A DNA stretch of 64,000 nt from an uncultured Flaviramulus sp. (GTDB lineage Bacteria; Bacteroidota; Bacteroidia; Flavobacteriales; Flavobacteriaceae). The number at the start of each line of letters is the position of its first letter. The first letter of the stretch is position 1. Below are positions 51,719-60,901 of the stretch, piece after piece. The position numbers and the translations under genes were made by a program. The notes under the pieces were generated by a model. That model searched no databases. It worked only from the letters and a program-made list of their open reading frames with translations, and was not told the DNA's origin. The stretch is taken from the NCBI GenBank assembly GCA_947501105.1, contig CANMUP010000002.1:186001-250000 (forward strand). Reading direction: 5' to 3'.

Positions 51719-52342
51719 TTAGTTTTTACGGAGAAAGGTATTAACTTCAATAGCAACATCTTCCCAAGTCTTACTCTCACCATCTGGACCTTTATGTAAA
51801 TCAAAGCATGCTTTGTTTAATGCTTCTAATGCCTCTAAGGCATTCCAATCTTTAAGATTCATGGTGCCAGTCATACTCACGCGTCTTTCATCTGTTATGC
51901 TAACAGCTAGCGGTAAATCATTGGTAACACCGTTCATAGTTATTGAAGCAACATAATTATTATCAATAAACTTAATGGTTCCTTTTAAAAATTCAGTATC
52001 TAACATCGTACCAAAGAAAGAGGCCTTTATTTTTGCATCACGAGTATTGGTTGCATCATTAGTAAATATACTACTAATAGGAATTGAAAAGCTTAAATTA
52101 TTTAAGGCTTCTTGTGGTGTAGCACCTTCTTTGTTTTCAAATTTTAAAATTTTAAACAGGCCACCAACAGGTTTTTTTTCGGTAGTTTTGTAAGCTGTCC
52201 ATTTTACAGATGTTCCTTCTGGTTTAACAACAAATTTTTCAGCAGCTACTGTTTCTTCAGCAGATTTGGCTTCTTTCTTTTCATTTTTACAAGCCGAAAA
52301 ACTTAGTGCTACGGCAATTAATAGAAAGCTTATTTTTTTCAT
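51719..52342 (-). CDS. YceI-family lipoprotein
   Basis: This 207-residue protein has a lipobox (LSFSAC, Cys19) and a YceI lipocalin-like domain (VKWTAYKTTEKKPVGG...; FFGTMLDTEFLKGTIKFIDN). YceI proteins bind isoprenoid lipids such as polyprenyl chains or quinones in the periplasm. It is a single gene divergent from hemN with a 125-bp gap that contains the hemN operator. Confidence 0.9.
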   Translation of the reverse strand: MKKISFLLIAVALSFSACKNEKKEAKSAEETVAAEKFVVKPEGTSVKWTAYKTTEKKPVGGLFKILKFENKEGATPQEALNNLSFSIPISSIFTNDATNTRDAKIKASFFGTMLDTEFLKGTIKFIDNNYVASITMNGVTNDLPLAVSITDERRVSMTGTMNLKDWNALEALEALNKACFDLHKGPDGESKTWEDVAIEVNTFLRKN

Positions 52343-52406
52343 TTTTGATAGTGTTTTTATTCATCCGAAAGTTAAGTTAATAATTAGCTAATTGCAAATA
52401 TTCTAC

Positions 52407-52420
52407 ATGACATATATCAT
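52407..52420 (+). promoter_or_regulatory. candidate Crp/Fnr operator, site 1 (hemN)
   Basis: ATGACATATATCAT, the reverse complement of ATGATATATGTCAT, fits the consensus ATGATnnnTGTCAT. Its centre (52413.5) lies 36.5 bp before the last base of the hemN -7 element, the same distance as at ccoS and ccoI. Confidence 0.75.
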
Positions 52421-52442
52421 ATTTTAAACCTATGCTGTATTG

Positions 52443-52450
52443 TATTTTTG
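52443..52450 (+). promoter_or_regulatory. -7 element of hemN
   Basis: TATTTTTG matches TAnnTTTG and ends 17 bp before the hemN start. There is no clear -33 box, as expected for an activator-dependent promoter with the operator centred near -41.5. Confidence 0.65.
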
Positions 52451-52467
52451 TTATATAAAAGTTAGGT

Positions 52468-53832
52468 ATGTTAAGCAATTTAGTAAACAAGTATAATATT
52501 GCAGGACCGCGGTATACAAGTTACCCAACGGTTCCTTATTGGAATAATGATACATTTTCTTTAAAAAAATGGAAATCGTCTTTAATCACATCTTTTAATG
52601 AAAGTAATTTAGATGAAGGTATAAGTCTTTATATTCACCTTCCTTTTTGCGAAAGTTTATGTACATTTTGTGGTTGTAATAAGCGTATTACAAAACAACA
52701 TAGTGTTGAGTCTCCTTATATGAGTGCGGTTTTAAAAGAATGGGCTTTATATTTAAAACTGTTTGATGAAAAACCAATAATTAAAGAAATGCATCTTGGA
52801 GGTGGCACACCAACCTTTTTTAGTCCTGAAAATTTAAAACGACTTATTAACGGTATTTTAAATACATCTGAGCTTGCAGAAGATTACGAGTTTAGCTTTG
52901 AAGGACACCCAAATAATACAACGCGAGAACATTTACAAGCACTTTACGATGTTGGTTTTAGGCGTGTAAGTTACGGTGTGCAGGACTATAATGAAACGGT
53001 GCAAAAAGCTATACATAGAATTCAACCTTTTGAAAACGTAAAGCGTGCAACAGAATTAGCAAGAGAAATTGGATATACTTCTGTGGGGCATGATATTATT
53101 TTTGGGCTACCATTTCAAACTTTAAATCATGTAAAAGAAACCATATTAAAAACAAAAGAATTGCTTCCAGATAGATTGGCTTTTTATAGTTATGCACACG
53201 TCCCTTGGATAAAAGGAAATGGGCAACGAGGTTTTAAAGATACAGATTTACCGTCAGCAGAATTAAAAAGAGCACAATACGAGTTAGGTAAAGAACTACT
53301 TGCTAAAGTTGGCTACCATGAAATAGGAATGGACCATTTTGCTTTAACTACCGATAGCCTTTATCAATCTATGCAAAATGGTGGTTTGCACAGAAATTTC
53401 ATGGGCTATACAGCATCTAAAACTCAGGCTATGGTTGGACTAGGAGTGTCTTCTATTAGCGATAGTTGGTATGGTTTTGCCCAAAATGTAAAAGGTATCG
53501 AAGAATATTATCATTTAATAAATGAAGATATAATTCCAGTATATAGAGGACATATTTTAAGTGAAGAAGACTTAGTTATAAGAAAGCACATTCTTAATTT
53601 AATGTGCCAGTTTAAAACCTCATGGACTGAAGATTATCTTTATTTTAAAGAAATACCAGAAGCATTAATACAATTAAAAGAAATGGAAGCTGATGGACTA
53701 CTTAAAATAAGCTCGAATAGTATTGAAGTAACTAAAGCTGGGCAACCATTTGTTAGAAATGTTTGTATGGCTTTTGATGTATTATTACAACGAAAACAAC
53801 CTGATGTACAGTTGTTTTCTATGACTGTTTAA
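52468..53832 (+). CDS. hemN: oxygen-independent coproporphyrinogen III oxidase
   Basis: This 454-residue radical SAM enzyme has the cluster motif CESLCTFCGC (Cys61, Cys65, Cys68) in IHLPFCESLCTFCGC, with the HemN signatures NKYNIAGPRYTSYPTVPYW at the start, GGGTPTFF and SFEGHPNNTT. It converts coproporphyrinogen III to protoporphyrinogen IX without O2, supporting haem synthesis at low oxygen. The upstream operator ties it to the cbb3 oxidase. The usp gene starts 18 bp after its stop. Confidence 0.95.
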   Translation: MLSNLVNKYNIAGPRYTSYPTVPYWNNDTFSLKKWKSSLITSFNESNLDEGISLYIHLPFCESLCTFCGCNKRITKQHSVESPYMSAVLKEWALYLKLFDEKPIIKEMHLGGGTPTFFSPENLKRLINGILNTSELAEDYEFSFEGHPNNTTREHLQALYDVGFRRVSYGVQDYNETVQKAIHRIQPFENVKRATELAREIGYTSVGHDIIFGLPFQTLNHVKETILKTKELLPDRLAFYSYAHVPWIKGNGQRGFKDTDLPSAELKRAQYELGKELLAKVGYHEIGMDHFALTTDSLYQSMQNGGLHRNFMGYTASKTQAMVGLGVSSISDSWYGFAQNVKGIEEYYHLINEDIIPVYRGHILSEEDLVIRKHILNLMCQFKTSWTEDYLYFKEIPEALIQLKEMEADGLLKISSNSIEVTKAGQPFVRNVCMAFDVLLQRKQPDVQLFSMTV

Positions 53833-53850
53833 CACTAAAACACTAAAATC

Positions 53851-54684
53851 ATGAAAAAAATTATTGTACCCATAGATTTTTCTGAACATTCAGAATTTGC
53901 TTTAAAAGCATCAGCAAAATTAGCAAAGAAAAACAATGCAGAACTGTTAGTATTACATATGTTAGAAATGTCTGACATCATGCTAAATGCAACAGACGGA
54001 TTACAAAACCAAAAGGCTGCGTTCTTCTTTAAGTTAGCAGAACAAAAATTCAATGATTTTCTTGATAAAGATTATTTGAAAGATATAAAAGTAACCCCAA
54101 TAGTTAAGCACTTTAAAGTTTTTAGCGAAGTAAATGATGTTGCACTAAAACATGATGCAGACCTTATTGTTATGGGTTCTCACGGAGTAAGTGGTGCAAA
54201 AGAATTTTTTATAGGATCAAATACTGAGCGAGTAGTTCGCAACGCAGAGATACCTGTTTTGGTTGTAAAGAATAATTTAAATCAAATAGATTTTTACGAT
54301 GTAGTTTTTGCTTGCGATTTCTCTGAAGATTCAATAAGAGCTTATTTAAACGCCACTAAGTTATTCGAAAAGATGGGTTCTAAAGTGTCTTTGGTTTATG
54401 TAAACTTGCCTAATGATAGATTTAAAAACTCATTGGAAATTGAACGTCTTGTGGTTAACTTTTTCACTAAAGCTGATGGAAATTTAGATAAAATGAAAGA
54501 TGTTCATTATGTATCTGATTATACCGTTGAAGATGGAATTTTAAACTTTTCTATAAAGATGGGAGCAGATTTAATTGCTGTACCTACACATGGAAGAAAA
54601 GGGTTGTCTCACTTCTTTCAAGGAAGTGTTGGAGAAGATGTTGCAAACCATTCAACCTTGCCAGTTATTACTTTTAAGATTTAG
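53851..54684 (+). CDS. universal stress protein with two USP domains
   Basis: This 277-residue protein has two USP domains (residues 1-140 and about 150-277), each with the ATP-site pattern: MGSHGVSGAKEFFIGSNTERVVRNAEIPVLVV and PTHGRKGLSHFFQGSVGEDVANHSTLPVI. USPs are linked to oxygen limitation and growth arrest. It is 18 bp after hemN and ends with a terminator, so hemN-usp is probably one operon under the Fnr-type operator. Confidence 0.92.
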   Translation: MKKIIVPIDFSEHSEFALKASAKLAKKNNAELLVLHMLEMSDIMLNATDGLQNQKAAFFFKLAEQKFNDFLDKDYLKDIKVTPIVKHFKVFSEVNDVALKHDADLIVMGSHGVSGAKEFFIGSNTERVVRNAEIPVLVVKNNLNQIDFYDVVFACDFSEDSIRAYLNATKLFEKMGSKVSLVYVNLPNDRFKNSLEIERLVVNFFTKADGNLDKMKDVHYVSDYTVEDGILNFSIKMGADLIAVPTHGRKGLSHFFQGSVGEDVANHSTLPVITFKI

Positions 54685-54711
54685 TTAGTATGAAATCTTA
54701 TTGAATGCAAT

Positions 54712-54741
54712 GGGAATAATAAAACTATTGTTCCCTTTTTT
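54712..54741 (+). terminator. terminator of hemN-usp
   Basis: GGGAATAAT and ATTGTTCCC pair with one T-G wobble, followed by a T tract. Confidence 0.8.
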
Positions 54742-54755
54742 ATGAAATTTAATAA

Positions 54756-55457
54756 TTAGTGACACTCAATTGAACTCGAAGCTATTTCGGTAATAGGAGC
54801 AGGGGATATGTACGGAATACCTAAGCCTAAGCCTCTAATAATAAATAGCAACCCAATTACAACAACAAAAACAGGAATAGCTTTTTGGATACGCTGCTTA
54901 ATTGTGGCGTTTAAAAATTTGCCTAAATAAATGGCTGACGTCATAAGAGGAATGGTGCCTAATCCAAACAGAGCCATATACAAGCTCCCTTGAAAAGCAT
55001 TTGCAGTTGTTATAGACGCAAAAACAGCCACATAAACTAATCCGCAAGGTAAAAAACCATTTAAAAAGCCGATGGTTAAAAACGTATCGGCAGTTTTCTT
55101 TTTTAGAGCTTTTCCTAATGCAGATTTTACTTTAGAAATTATTTTATAAACGGGTTTTGAGAAGTTATATTTATTAAAAGTTTGTACAGGAATTAACACC
55201 ACAACTATCATTATAACACCTATTACAATTGATAATTGTTGTTGTAAACCAAAAATATAAAGGCTTTTGCCAACCAAGCCAAAAATTAATCCAATTAAGC
55301 TATAAGCCAATAATCTACCAAAATGATAGATAGAAATTTGTATTATTTTTTTAGTAGAATTACTCCTATCTACGGGCAACATAAACGCAATAGGACCACA
55401 CATACCAATGCAGTGAAAACTTCCTAAAAGACCCAGTATAAGTGCAGACCAAAGCAT
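54756..55457 (-). CDS. sulfite exporter TauE/SafE-like membrane protein of the cbb3 operon
   Basis: This 233-residue protein has about six membrane helices and begins LGLLGSFHCIGMCGPIAF, a Cys-Cys motif shared with DsbD-like cytochrome biogenesis proteins. It is the last gene of the cbb3 operon, 11 bp after the FixH-like gene, a position seen in other Bacteroidota. A role in metal or thiol handling during oxidase assembly is probable but not proven. Confidence 0.88.
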   Translation of the reverse strand: MLWSALILGLLGSFHCIGMCGPIAFMLPVDRSNSTKKIIQISIYHFGRLLAYSLIGLIFGLVGKSLYIFGLQQQLSIVIGVIMIVVVLIPVQTFNKYNFSKPVYKIISKVKSALGKALKKKTADTFLTIGFLNGFLPCGLVYVAVFASITTANAFQGSLYMALFGLGTIPLMTSAIYLGKFLNATIKQRIQKAIPVFVVVIGLLFIIRGLGLGIPYISPAPITEIASSSIECH

Positions 55458-55468
55458 CGTTTTAAATT

Positions 55469-55915
55469 TTAATACACAATTTCTTTTTTGTACAGATATG
55501 ATTTTCCGTTATATTGCCAATCTACTTTAATGTTCCAACGACCACCTAATAAACGTTTGTCAGGTATGAGCAAATTATGGTTTGACAATGAAATAGCAGT
55601 TTCAAAGTCAAATTGTTTACTAGATGGTCTATATAGGAACACTTTTCCAGTTATATCTTCAATTTTTAATGTTTCAGGAAATACTATTAATATACCGTCA
55701 CTCGTTTTTTTCCAAGTAATGTTTGAGGCTAAATCTTTAGAGTTATTTTCTTTATCTATATCGTTCTGAAACTCTAATTCTTGTTTGTAATAATCTTCAG
55801 TTACTAGATCATGATCATATTTTGAATCAGTATGCATAGTAACAATAAAGTACATGATAAAGCTAATAAAGCCTATAAAAGCTAATACAATTCCAGTTCC
55901 CCAATTAAATTTCAT
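55469..55915 (-). CDS. ccoH: FixH/CcoH-like oxidase assembly protein
   Basis: This 148-residue protein has an N-terminal membrane helix and a periplasmic beta-sandwich (TWKKTSDGILIVFPETLKIEDITGKVFLYRPSS). The segment MHTDSKYDHDLVTEDYYKQELEFQ is typical of the family. It supports maturation of cbb3 oxidase and lies between ccoG and the TauE-like gene. Confidence 0.88.
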   Translation of the reverse strand: MKFNWGTGIVLAFIGFISFIMYFIVTMHTDSKYDHDLVTEDYYKQELEFQNDIDKENNSKDLASNITWKKTSDGILIVFPETLKIEDITGKVFLYRPSSKQFDFETAISLSNHNLLIPDKRLLGGRWNIKVDWQYNGKSYLYKKEIVY

Positions 55916-55941
55916 AATCTTTATTTTTTAAAAACTAACAG

Positions 55942-57366
55942 TTAATTATAACTTCTTGGTGCTAAGAAATTTACAGAGGTAGTTTCAATAAGTGTATCAC
56001 CACTATATACATCAATAGTTAGTTTGTTTTTATCTCCTTTTAGTTTGTTCTTATCAATTTCAATAAACAAAGTACCTTCGGCCAAACCTTGTTCTGGTAC
56101 TGCAAAATTATTAGTTGCCGATACTAATTTAATTTCGCCATCATACTTTCTAAGTTTAAAACTAATATTTTCAATAGTTTTTGATGTTTTATTAACTAAT
56201 TTATAAGTAAATACATTACTTATAATGGTTCCCTCTTTATGTTCATATAATTGCCCTGGTAATCGTAAAACTCTAGCTTCTATATCATTTCTTAATGACA
56301 ACATCCCAGCTAAAACACCTGTTAGAATTACGAGAACAGCTATATAACCTTTCATTCTAGCGGTAAGCTTAAACTTTTCTTTTTTCTCTATTTCATCTTC
56401 ACTTGCATACCTAATTAACCCTTTTGGTAGGTTGATACTTTCCATAATATGGTCGCACTCATCAATACAAGCCGTACAGTTTACACATTCTAATTGTGTA
56501 CCATTTCTAATATCTATATTGGTTGGGCACACGTGCACACATTGTAAACAATCTATACAATCTCCGTGACCAAGTTCTTTTCGATCTTCATTTTTTCTAA
56601 ACTTTTTTCTGCCGCTTTCACCTTCACCACGTTTATGGTCATAGGCTACAACTATTGATTTGTTATCTAGTAATACACCTTGTAACCTTCCATAGGGACA
56701 GGCAATAATACAGACTTGTTCTCTAAACCATGCAAATACAAAATAGAATACTGCAGTAAAAATTATTAGAGGAAGCATGGTGCCTAAATGTTCAAAAGGA
56801 CCATCTGTAACATATTTTATAAGCTTATCGCTACCAATTAAATAAGCTAAAAACACATTAGCAATTAAAAATGAAATGACTAAAAATATAAACCATTTTA
56901 ATAAACGTTTTCTAATTTTCTCAGCATCCCATTTTTGCCTATCTAGTTTACGTTGCTTGTTTCTGTCTCCATCAATCCAATACTCAATTCTGCGAAATAC
57001 CATTTCCATAAAAATGGTTTGTGGACAAATCCAGCCACAAAAAATACGACCAAAACTAACAGTAAAAAGAGCAATAAAAATAACACCAATAATCATTGAG
57101 ATTACAAATAAGTGGAAATCTTGTGGCCAAAAAGGAAAACTAAAAACGTTATAGCGGCGTTCTAAAATATTAAACATTAAGAACTGGTTGCCATTAATTT
57201 TTATAAATGGTGCTGCAAATAAAAAAACAAGTAAAATATAGCTTACTATTTTTCGTTTTTCATAGTATCTGCCGCTTGGCTTTTTTGGATATGCCCAAGC
57301 ACGTTTGCCATCTTCATTAATGGTGCCAATAGAGTCTCTAAACGATTCGTTTTCTGGTGCTTCCAA
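55942..57366 (-). CDS. ccoG: CcoG/RdxA cbb3-oxidase accessory Fe-S protein
   Basis: This 474-residue protein has membrane helices, the motif FCGWICPQTIFMEMVFRRIE and a ferredoxin-type region with two Cys clusters (CIDCLQCVHVCPTNIDIRNG; LECVNCTACIDECDHIM), then a C-terminal periplasmic Ig-like domain. CcoG is thought to reduce Cu(II) before it is inserted into the oxidase. It starts 18 bp after the ccoP stop. Confidence 0.95.
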   Translation of the reverse strand: MEAPENESFRDSIGTINEDGKRAWAYPKKPSGRYYEKRKIVSYILLVFLFAAPFIKINGNQFLMFNILERRYNVFSFPFWPQDFHLFVISMIIGVIFIALFTVSFGRIFCGWICPQTIFMEMVFRRIEYWIDGDRNKQRKLDRQKWDAEKIRKRLLKWFIFLVISFLIANVFLAYLIGSDKLIKYVTDGPFEHLGTMLPLIIFTAVFYFVFAWFREQVCIIACPYGRLQGVLLDNKSIVVAYDHKRGEGESGRKKFRKNEDRKELGHGDCIDCLQCVHVCPTNIDIRNGTQLECVNCTACIDECDHIMESINLPKGLIRYASEDEIEKKEKFKLTARMKGYIAVLVILTGVLAGMLSLRNDIEARVLRLPGQLYEHKEGTIISNVFTYKLVNKTSKTIENISFKLRKYDGEIKLVSATNNFAVPEQGLAEGTLFIEIDKNKLKGDKNKLTIDVYSGDTLIETTSVNFLAPRSYN

Positions 57367-57383
57367 AGTGCTGTTTTTAGACT

Positions 57384-58259
57384 TTATTCATTAACCCAAA
57401 TATCTCCTTCAGCTGCTTTTGGTTCTGCTGGTGTTGTGCCTTGGAACTGCAAAAGATAACTAGATACTTGAGCTATTTCGGCAGGTTTTAAACTTTGTTT
57501 CCAAGCAATCATACCTTTTCCATCACGACCACCTTCAGAAACTGTTTTGAAAACATTTTTAATGCCACCTCCTAGTATCCAATGTTCATCGGTTAGGTTT
57601 GGACCAATGCCACCACCACCATCAGCTTTATGACATGCCACACAATTGGTTTCAAAAATGGTTTGTCCCGCTTTTAAATCGGATGCTTCAGTTAATAATT
57701 CAACGGTATTAAAATCAACTAAGTCTTTAGCAGTTTTTTTATAATTTTCAATTGCAATTTTGGCTTCGGCATACTCGGTTTCTAATTCATTATATTGATT
57801 TTCTCCATTAAATACATGAAACCTAAGTAAATAAACTGCAGCAAATACTATTGAAATGTAAAAACTGTATACCCACCAAGGTGGTAGGTTATTATCTAAT
57901 TCTTTTATACCATCATAATTATGGTCTAAAATAATTTCGTGTTCTTCTTTAATTGGTTTTTGTCCCAATAATTTTTCATAAGTGTTTTTTATCCACTTAA
58001 ATTCAGGCACTTTGCTTCTTTTGGCATCATACCTTGCTTTGCCTTTTTCATCTAAACTTTGATATAAGATATTATCAACAGAAGCAACAATAGCTTCAAT
58101 AGCTATAAGAACAAACAGTACTAATAATAAAAATAATAATACTATTGGTTGTTCTATAAATGCTGGTTTATCGCCAGAATCTACAAAATATTCTACTAGT
58201 CCGAAGATGATAAAGAATACGATAGGTACTCTTACCCAAGATGGAATTAAATTTCTCAT
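57384..58259 (-). CDS. ccoP: cbb3 oxidase CcoP-like subunit with a single haem c
   Basis: This 291-residue protein has an N-terminal pair of membrane helices, a FixP-N-like block (DHNYDGIKELDNNLPPWW) and one membrane helix (residues 130-150), then one c-type haem domain (CVACH at 206-210, axial Met250 in GKGMIAWK). Proteobacterial CcoP has two haems; only one CxxCH is present here, as is usual in Bacteroidota. Its start overlaps ccoQ by 4 bp. Confidence 0.92.
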   Translation of the reverse strand: MRNLIPSWVRVPIVFFIIFGLVEYFVDSGDKPAFIEQPIVLLFLLLVLFVLIAIEAIVASVDNILYQSLDEKGKARYDAKRSKVPEFKWIKNTYEKLLGQKPIKEEHEIILDHNYDGIKELDNNLPPWWVYSFYISIVFAAVYLLRFHVFNGENQYNELETEYAEAKIAIENYKKTAKDLVDFNTVELLTEASDLKAGQTIFETNCVACHKADGGGGIGPNLTDEHWILGGGIKNVFKTVSEGGRDGKGMIAWKQSLKPAEIAQVSSYLLQFQGTTPAEPKAAEGDIWVNE

Positions 58260-58441
58260 AACTCTGTTTGATTTTGGTTGTCTAATGGTATGTTACTTAC
58301 TGTTTTTATATAGTCCTTTTTAGCAGTGAAAACCCACCAAAACAGTACTACAAAAAAGATAAAAAATATGAGTAAGGAAATAATCGGGTATATCTCGATA
58401 CCTGTGATGCTTTCCATATGGTTTTTTACAAATTTTAGCAT
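58256..58441 (-). CDS. ccoQ: CcoQ-like small membrane subunit
   Basis: This 61-residue protein has one membrane helix (YPIISLLIFFIFFVVLFWWVFTAKKDYI) and the position between ccoNO and ccoP, which makes it the CcoQ/FixQ subunit. It overlaps ccoP by 4 bp and lies 5 bp after the ccoNO stop. Confidence 0.85.
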   Translation of the reverse strand: MLKFVKNHMESITGIEIYPIISLLIFFIFFVVLFWWVFTAKKDYIKTVSNIPLDNQNQTEL

Positions 58442-58446
58442 GATTT

Positions 58447-60657
58447 TTAGTTTTGAGCGGTTTCTAGATTGTTTACTTTAATGTCGGTTCCTAATCGTTG
58501 TAAATAGGCTATTAATGCTACTATTTCACGATCTTTTATCTCAACATAATTATCCCCATTTGCTAAAGCCTCTTTTTTGCCTTCAATGAAGGATGTAGAT
58601 AAATCAGGATCATCATTTAAGTTTTTAACTATTTTTTCAGCTTGAGCATTCATATTCAGTTGAGCATTTGCTATATCTTCTTCGGAATATGGTACCCCTA
58701 ACTTTACCATAACTTCCATTTTAGCTTCTGTTAAGGATTTATCAAGCTCATTTCTAATAAGCCATTGGTATGCAGGCATTATAGAACCTGGAGAAATTTC
58801 TTGAGGAGTATACATATGTTTAAAATGCCATGAGTCTTGTCTACCACCTGTCAGTTTACCTCCAACACCTTCTCTTGCTAAATCTGGTCCAGTACGTTTA
58901 CTTCCCCAAAGGAATGGGTGATCGTAAACAAATTCTCCTGCTTTTGAATATTCTCCGTAACGTTCTACTTCACTTCTAAAAGGTCTAATCATTTGAGAAT
59001 GACATCCAACACAACCTTCACGGATATAAATATCACGACCTTCTAACTCTAATGGAGTATAGGGTTGCACACTACTTATTGTTGGGATATTAGATTTTAC
59101 CATAATAGTTGGAACAATTTGTACAATACCTCCAATTAAAATAGCTACAGTTGCTAATATTGTTAATTGAACTGGTTTTCTTTCTAGCCAAGTATGCCAT
59201 CCCTCATTAGCTGTACGACGTTTTGAAACGTTTTGTAACGCAGGAGCTTCAGCCAATTCATCTGACACTTTACTACCATTTAGAATGGTTACAATGATGT
59301 TATAAACAAGAATTAACATGCCTACAATGAAAAGCGTTCCGCCTATAGCACGCATCCAATACATTGGCATAATTTCAGTAACCGTTTCTAAAAAGTTCCC
59401 ATAAGTTAATGTTCCATCAGGATTGAATTGTTTCCACATACTAGCTTGTGTAAATCCAGCAACGTACATTGGTAAAGCATACATAATGATACCTAAGGTT
59501 CCAATCCAGAAGTGCAAGTTTGCTAATCCTATAGAGTATAATTTTGTTTTAAATAGTTTTGGTACTAAATAGTAAATCATTCCAAAGGTTAAAAACCCAT
59601 TCCAAGCTAATGCACCAACATGAACGTGTGCAATAATCCAGTCTGTAAAGTGGCCTATGGCATTTACGTTTTTAAGCGATAACAGTGGGCCTTCAAAGGT
59701 TGCCATACCATAACCTGTAATAGCAACTACCATAAATTTTAAAACAGGATCTGTTCTAACTTTATCCCAAGCACCACGAAGCGTTAATAGTCCGTTTATC
59801 ATTCCTCCCCAAGAAGGCATTAATAACATTACTGAAAATGCAACACCAAGGTTTTGAGCCCATTCCGGTAACGCTGTATATAAAAGGTGATGAGGTCCGG
59901 CCCAAATGTATATAAAGATTAATGACCAAAAGTGAACAATAGATAGTCTGTATGAATACACTGGACGGTTTGCTGCTTTAGGAACAAAGTAATACATCAA
60001 CCCTAGAAACGGTGTTGTTAAGAAAAATGCAACCGCATTATGTCCGTACCACCATTGTACTAAAGCATCTTGTACACCAGCGTATACAGAATAACTTTTC
60101 ATAGCACTTACTGGTATTTCTAAACTATTAAAAATATGAAGTACTGCAACAGTTACAAAGGTTGCTATATAAAACCAAATAGCTACATATAAATGACGTT
60201 GTCTTCTTTTTAAAATAGTACCAATTAAATTCCATCCAAATACCACCCAAATAAGTGCAATAGCAATATCAAATGGCCATTCTAATTCGGCATATTCTTT
60301 TGATGTGGTGTAACCTAAAGGCAAAGTAATTGCTGCACCTACAATAATAAGTTGCCAACCCCAAAAGTTGATTTTACTTAATACATCGTTAAACATTCTT
60401 GCTTTAAGTAAGCGTTGCGATGAGTAGTAAACACCTGCAAAAATAGCATTACCTACAAAGGCAAAAATAACTGCATTGGTGTGCAATGGTCTTAAACGCC
60501 CAAAACTTAACCAGGAAATACCATCGGTTAGGTTAGGGAATAAAAACATAAACGCCAGTAGTAAACCTACTAGCATGCCTACAACTCCCCAAAGCATAGT
60601 GGCGTAGAGGAAATTTTTAACGATTTTGTTATCGTAATGAAACTGTTGTACTTCCAT
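58447..60657 (-). CDS. ccoNO: fused cbb3 oxidase subunits I and II (CcoN-CcoO)
   Basis: This 736-residue fusion joins CcoN (about 1-480) to CcoO (about 500-736). CcoN has haem and Cu ligands His59, His206, His256-His257 (GPHH) and His344-His346 (IIAHVHVGAL). CcoO has one haem c (CVGCH at 549-553, with axial Met627 in GSIMPAYQ). The enzyme reduces O2 with high affinity and pumps protons. Fusion of the two subunits is known from Bacteroidota. Confidence 0.95.
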   Translation of the reverse strand: MEVQQFHYDNKIVKNFLYATMLWGVVGMLVGLLLAFMFLFPNLTDGISWLSFGRLRPLHTNAVIFAFVGNAIFAGVYYSSQRLLKARMFNDVLSKINFWGWQLIIVGAAITLPLGYTTSKEYAELEWPFDIAIALIWVVFGWNLIGTILKRRQRHLYVAIWFYIATFVTVAVLHIFNSLEIPVSAMKSYSVYAGVQDALVQWWYGHNAVAFFLTTPFLGLMYYFVPKAANRPVYSYRLSIVHFWSLIFIYIWAGPHHLLYTALPEWAQNLGVAFSVMLLMPSWGGMINGLLTLRGAWDKVRTDPVLKFMVVAITGYGMATFEGPLLSLKNVNAIGHFTDWIIAHVHVGALAWNGFLTFGMIYYLVPKLFKTKLYSIGLANLHFWIGTLGIIMYALPMYVAGFTQASMWKQFNPDGTLTYGNFLETVTEIMPMYWMRAIGGTLFIVGMLILVYNIIVTILNGSKVSDELAEAPALQNVSKRRTANEGWHTWLERKPVQLTILATVAILIGGIVQIVPTIMVKSNIPTISSVQPYTPLELEGRDIYIREGCVGCHSQMIRPFRSEVERYGEYSKAGEFVYDHPFLWGSKRTGPDLAREGVGGKLTGGRQDSWHFKHMYTPQEISPGSIMPAYQWLIRNELDKSLTEAKMEVMVKLGVPYSEEDIANAQLNMNAQAEKIVKNLNDDPDLSTSFIEGKKEALANGDNYVEIKDREIVALIAYLQRLGTDIKVNNLETAQN

Positions 60658-60662
60658 AATAA

Positions 60663-60851
60663 TTAATTGGTCTTTTTAGCTTTTAATGATGGTTTTGATT
60701 GTTCTTTAACTAGTTCGTCTTCAAAAAGCATACGAACAGAAGGTGTATAGCTGTCATCAAATTGTCCTTTTTTTACAGCATAGATAAATGCAATAAAAAA
60801 GCCAACAGCAACAATAATACTGATAGTCAATAAAATATATATAACGCTCAT
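60663..60851 (-). CDS. ccoS: CcoS-like cbb3 maturation protein
   Basis: This 62-residue protein begins with a membrane helix (IYILLTISIIVAVGFFIAFIYAV) and the typical motif KKGQFDD..TPSVRMLFED. CcoS helps insert haem and copper into CcoN. It is the first gene of the operon, 5 bp before ccoNO, and is preceded by the operator and -7 element. Confidence 0.92.
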   Translation of the reverse strand: MSVIYILLTISIIVAVGFFIAFIYAVKKGQFDDSYTPSVRMLFEDELVKEQSKPSLKAKKTN

Positions 60852-60871
60852 ACCTATTTGAAGTTATGGTT

Positions 60872-60879
60872 CAAAATTA
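60872..60879 (-). promoter_or_regulatory. -7 element of the cbb3 operon
   Basis: On the minus strand this reads TAATTTTG (consensus TAnnTTTG), 20 bp before the ccoS start. Confidence 0.65.
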
Positions 60880-60901
60880 CTTTCATATGCTTTTATAAAA
60901 T

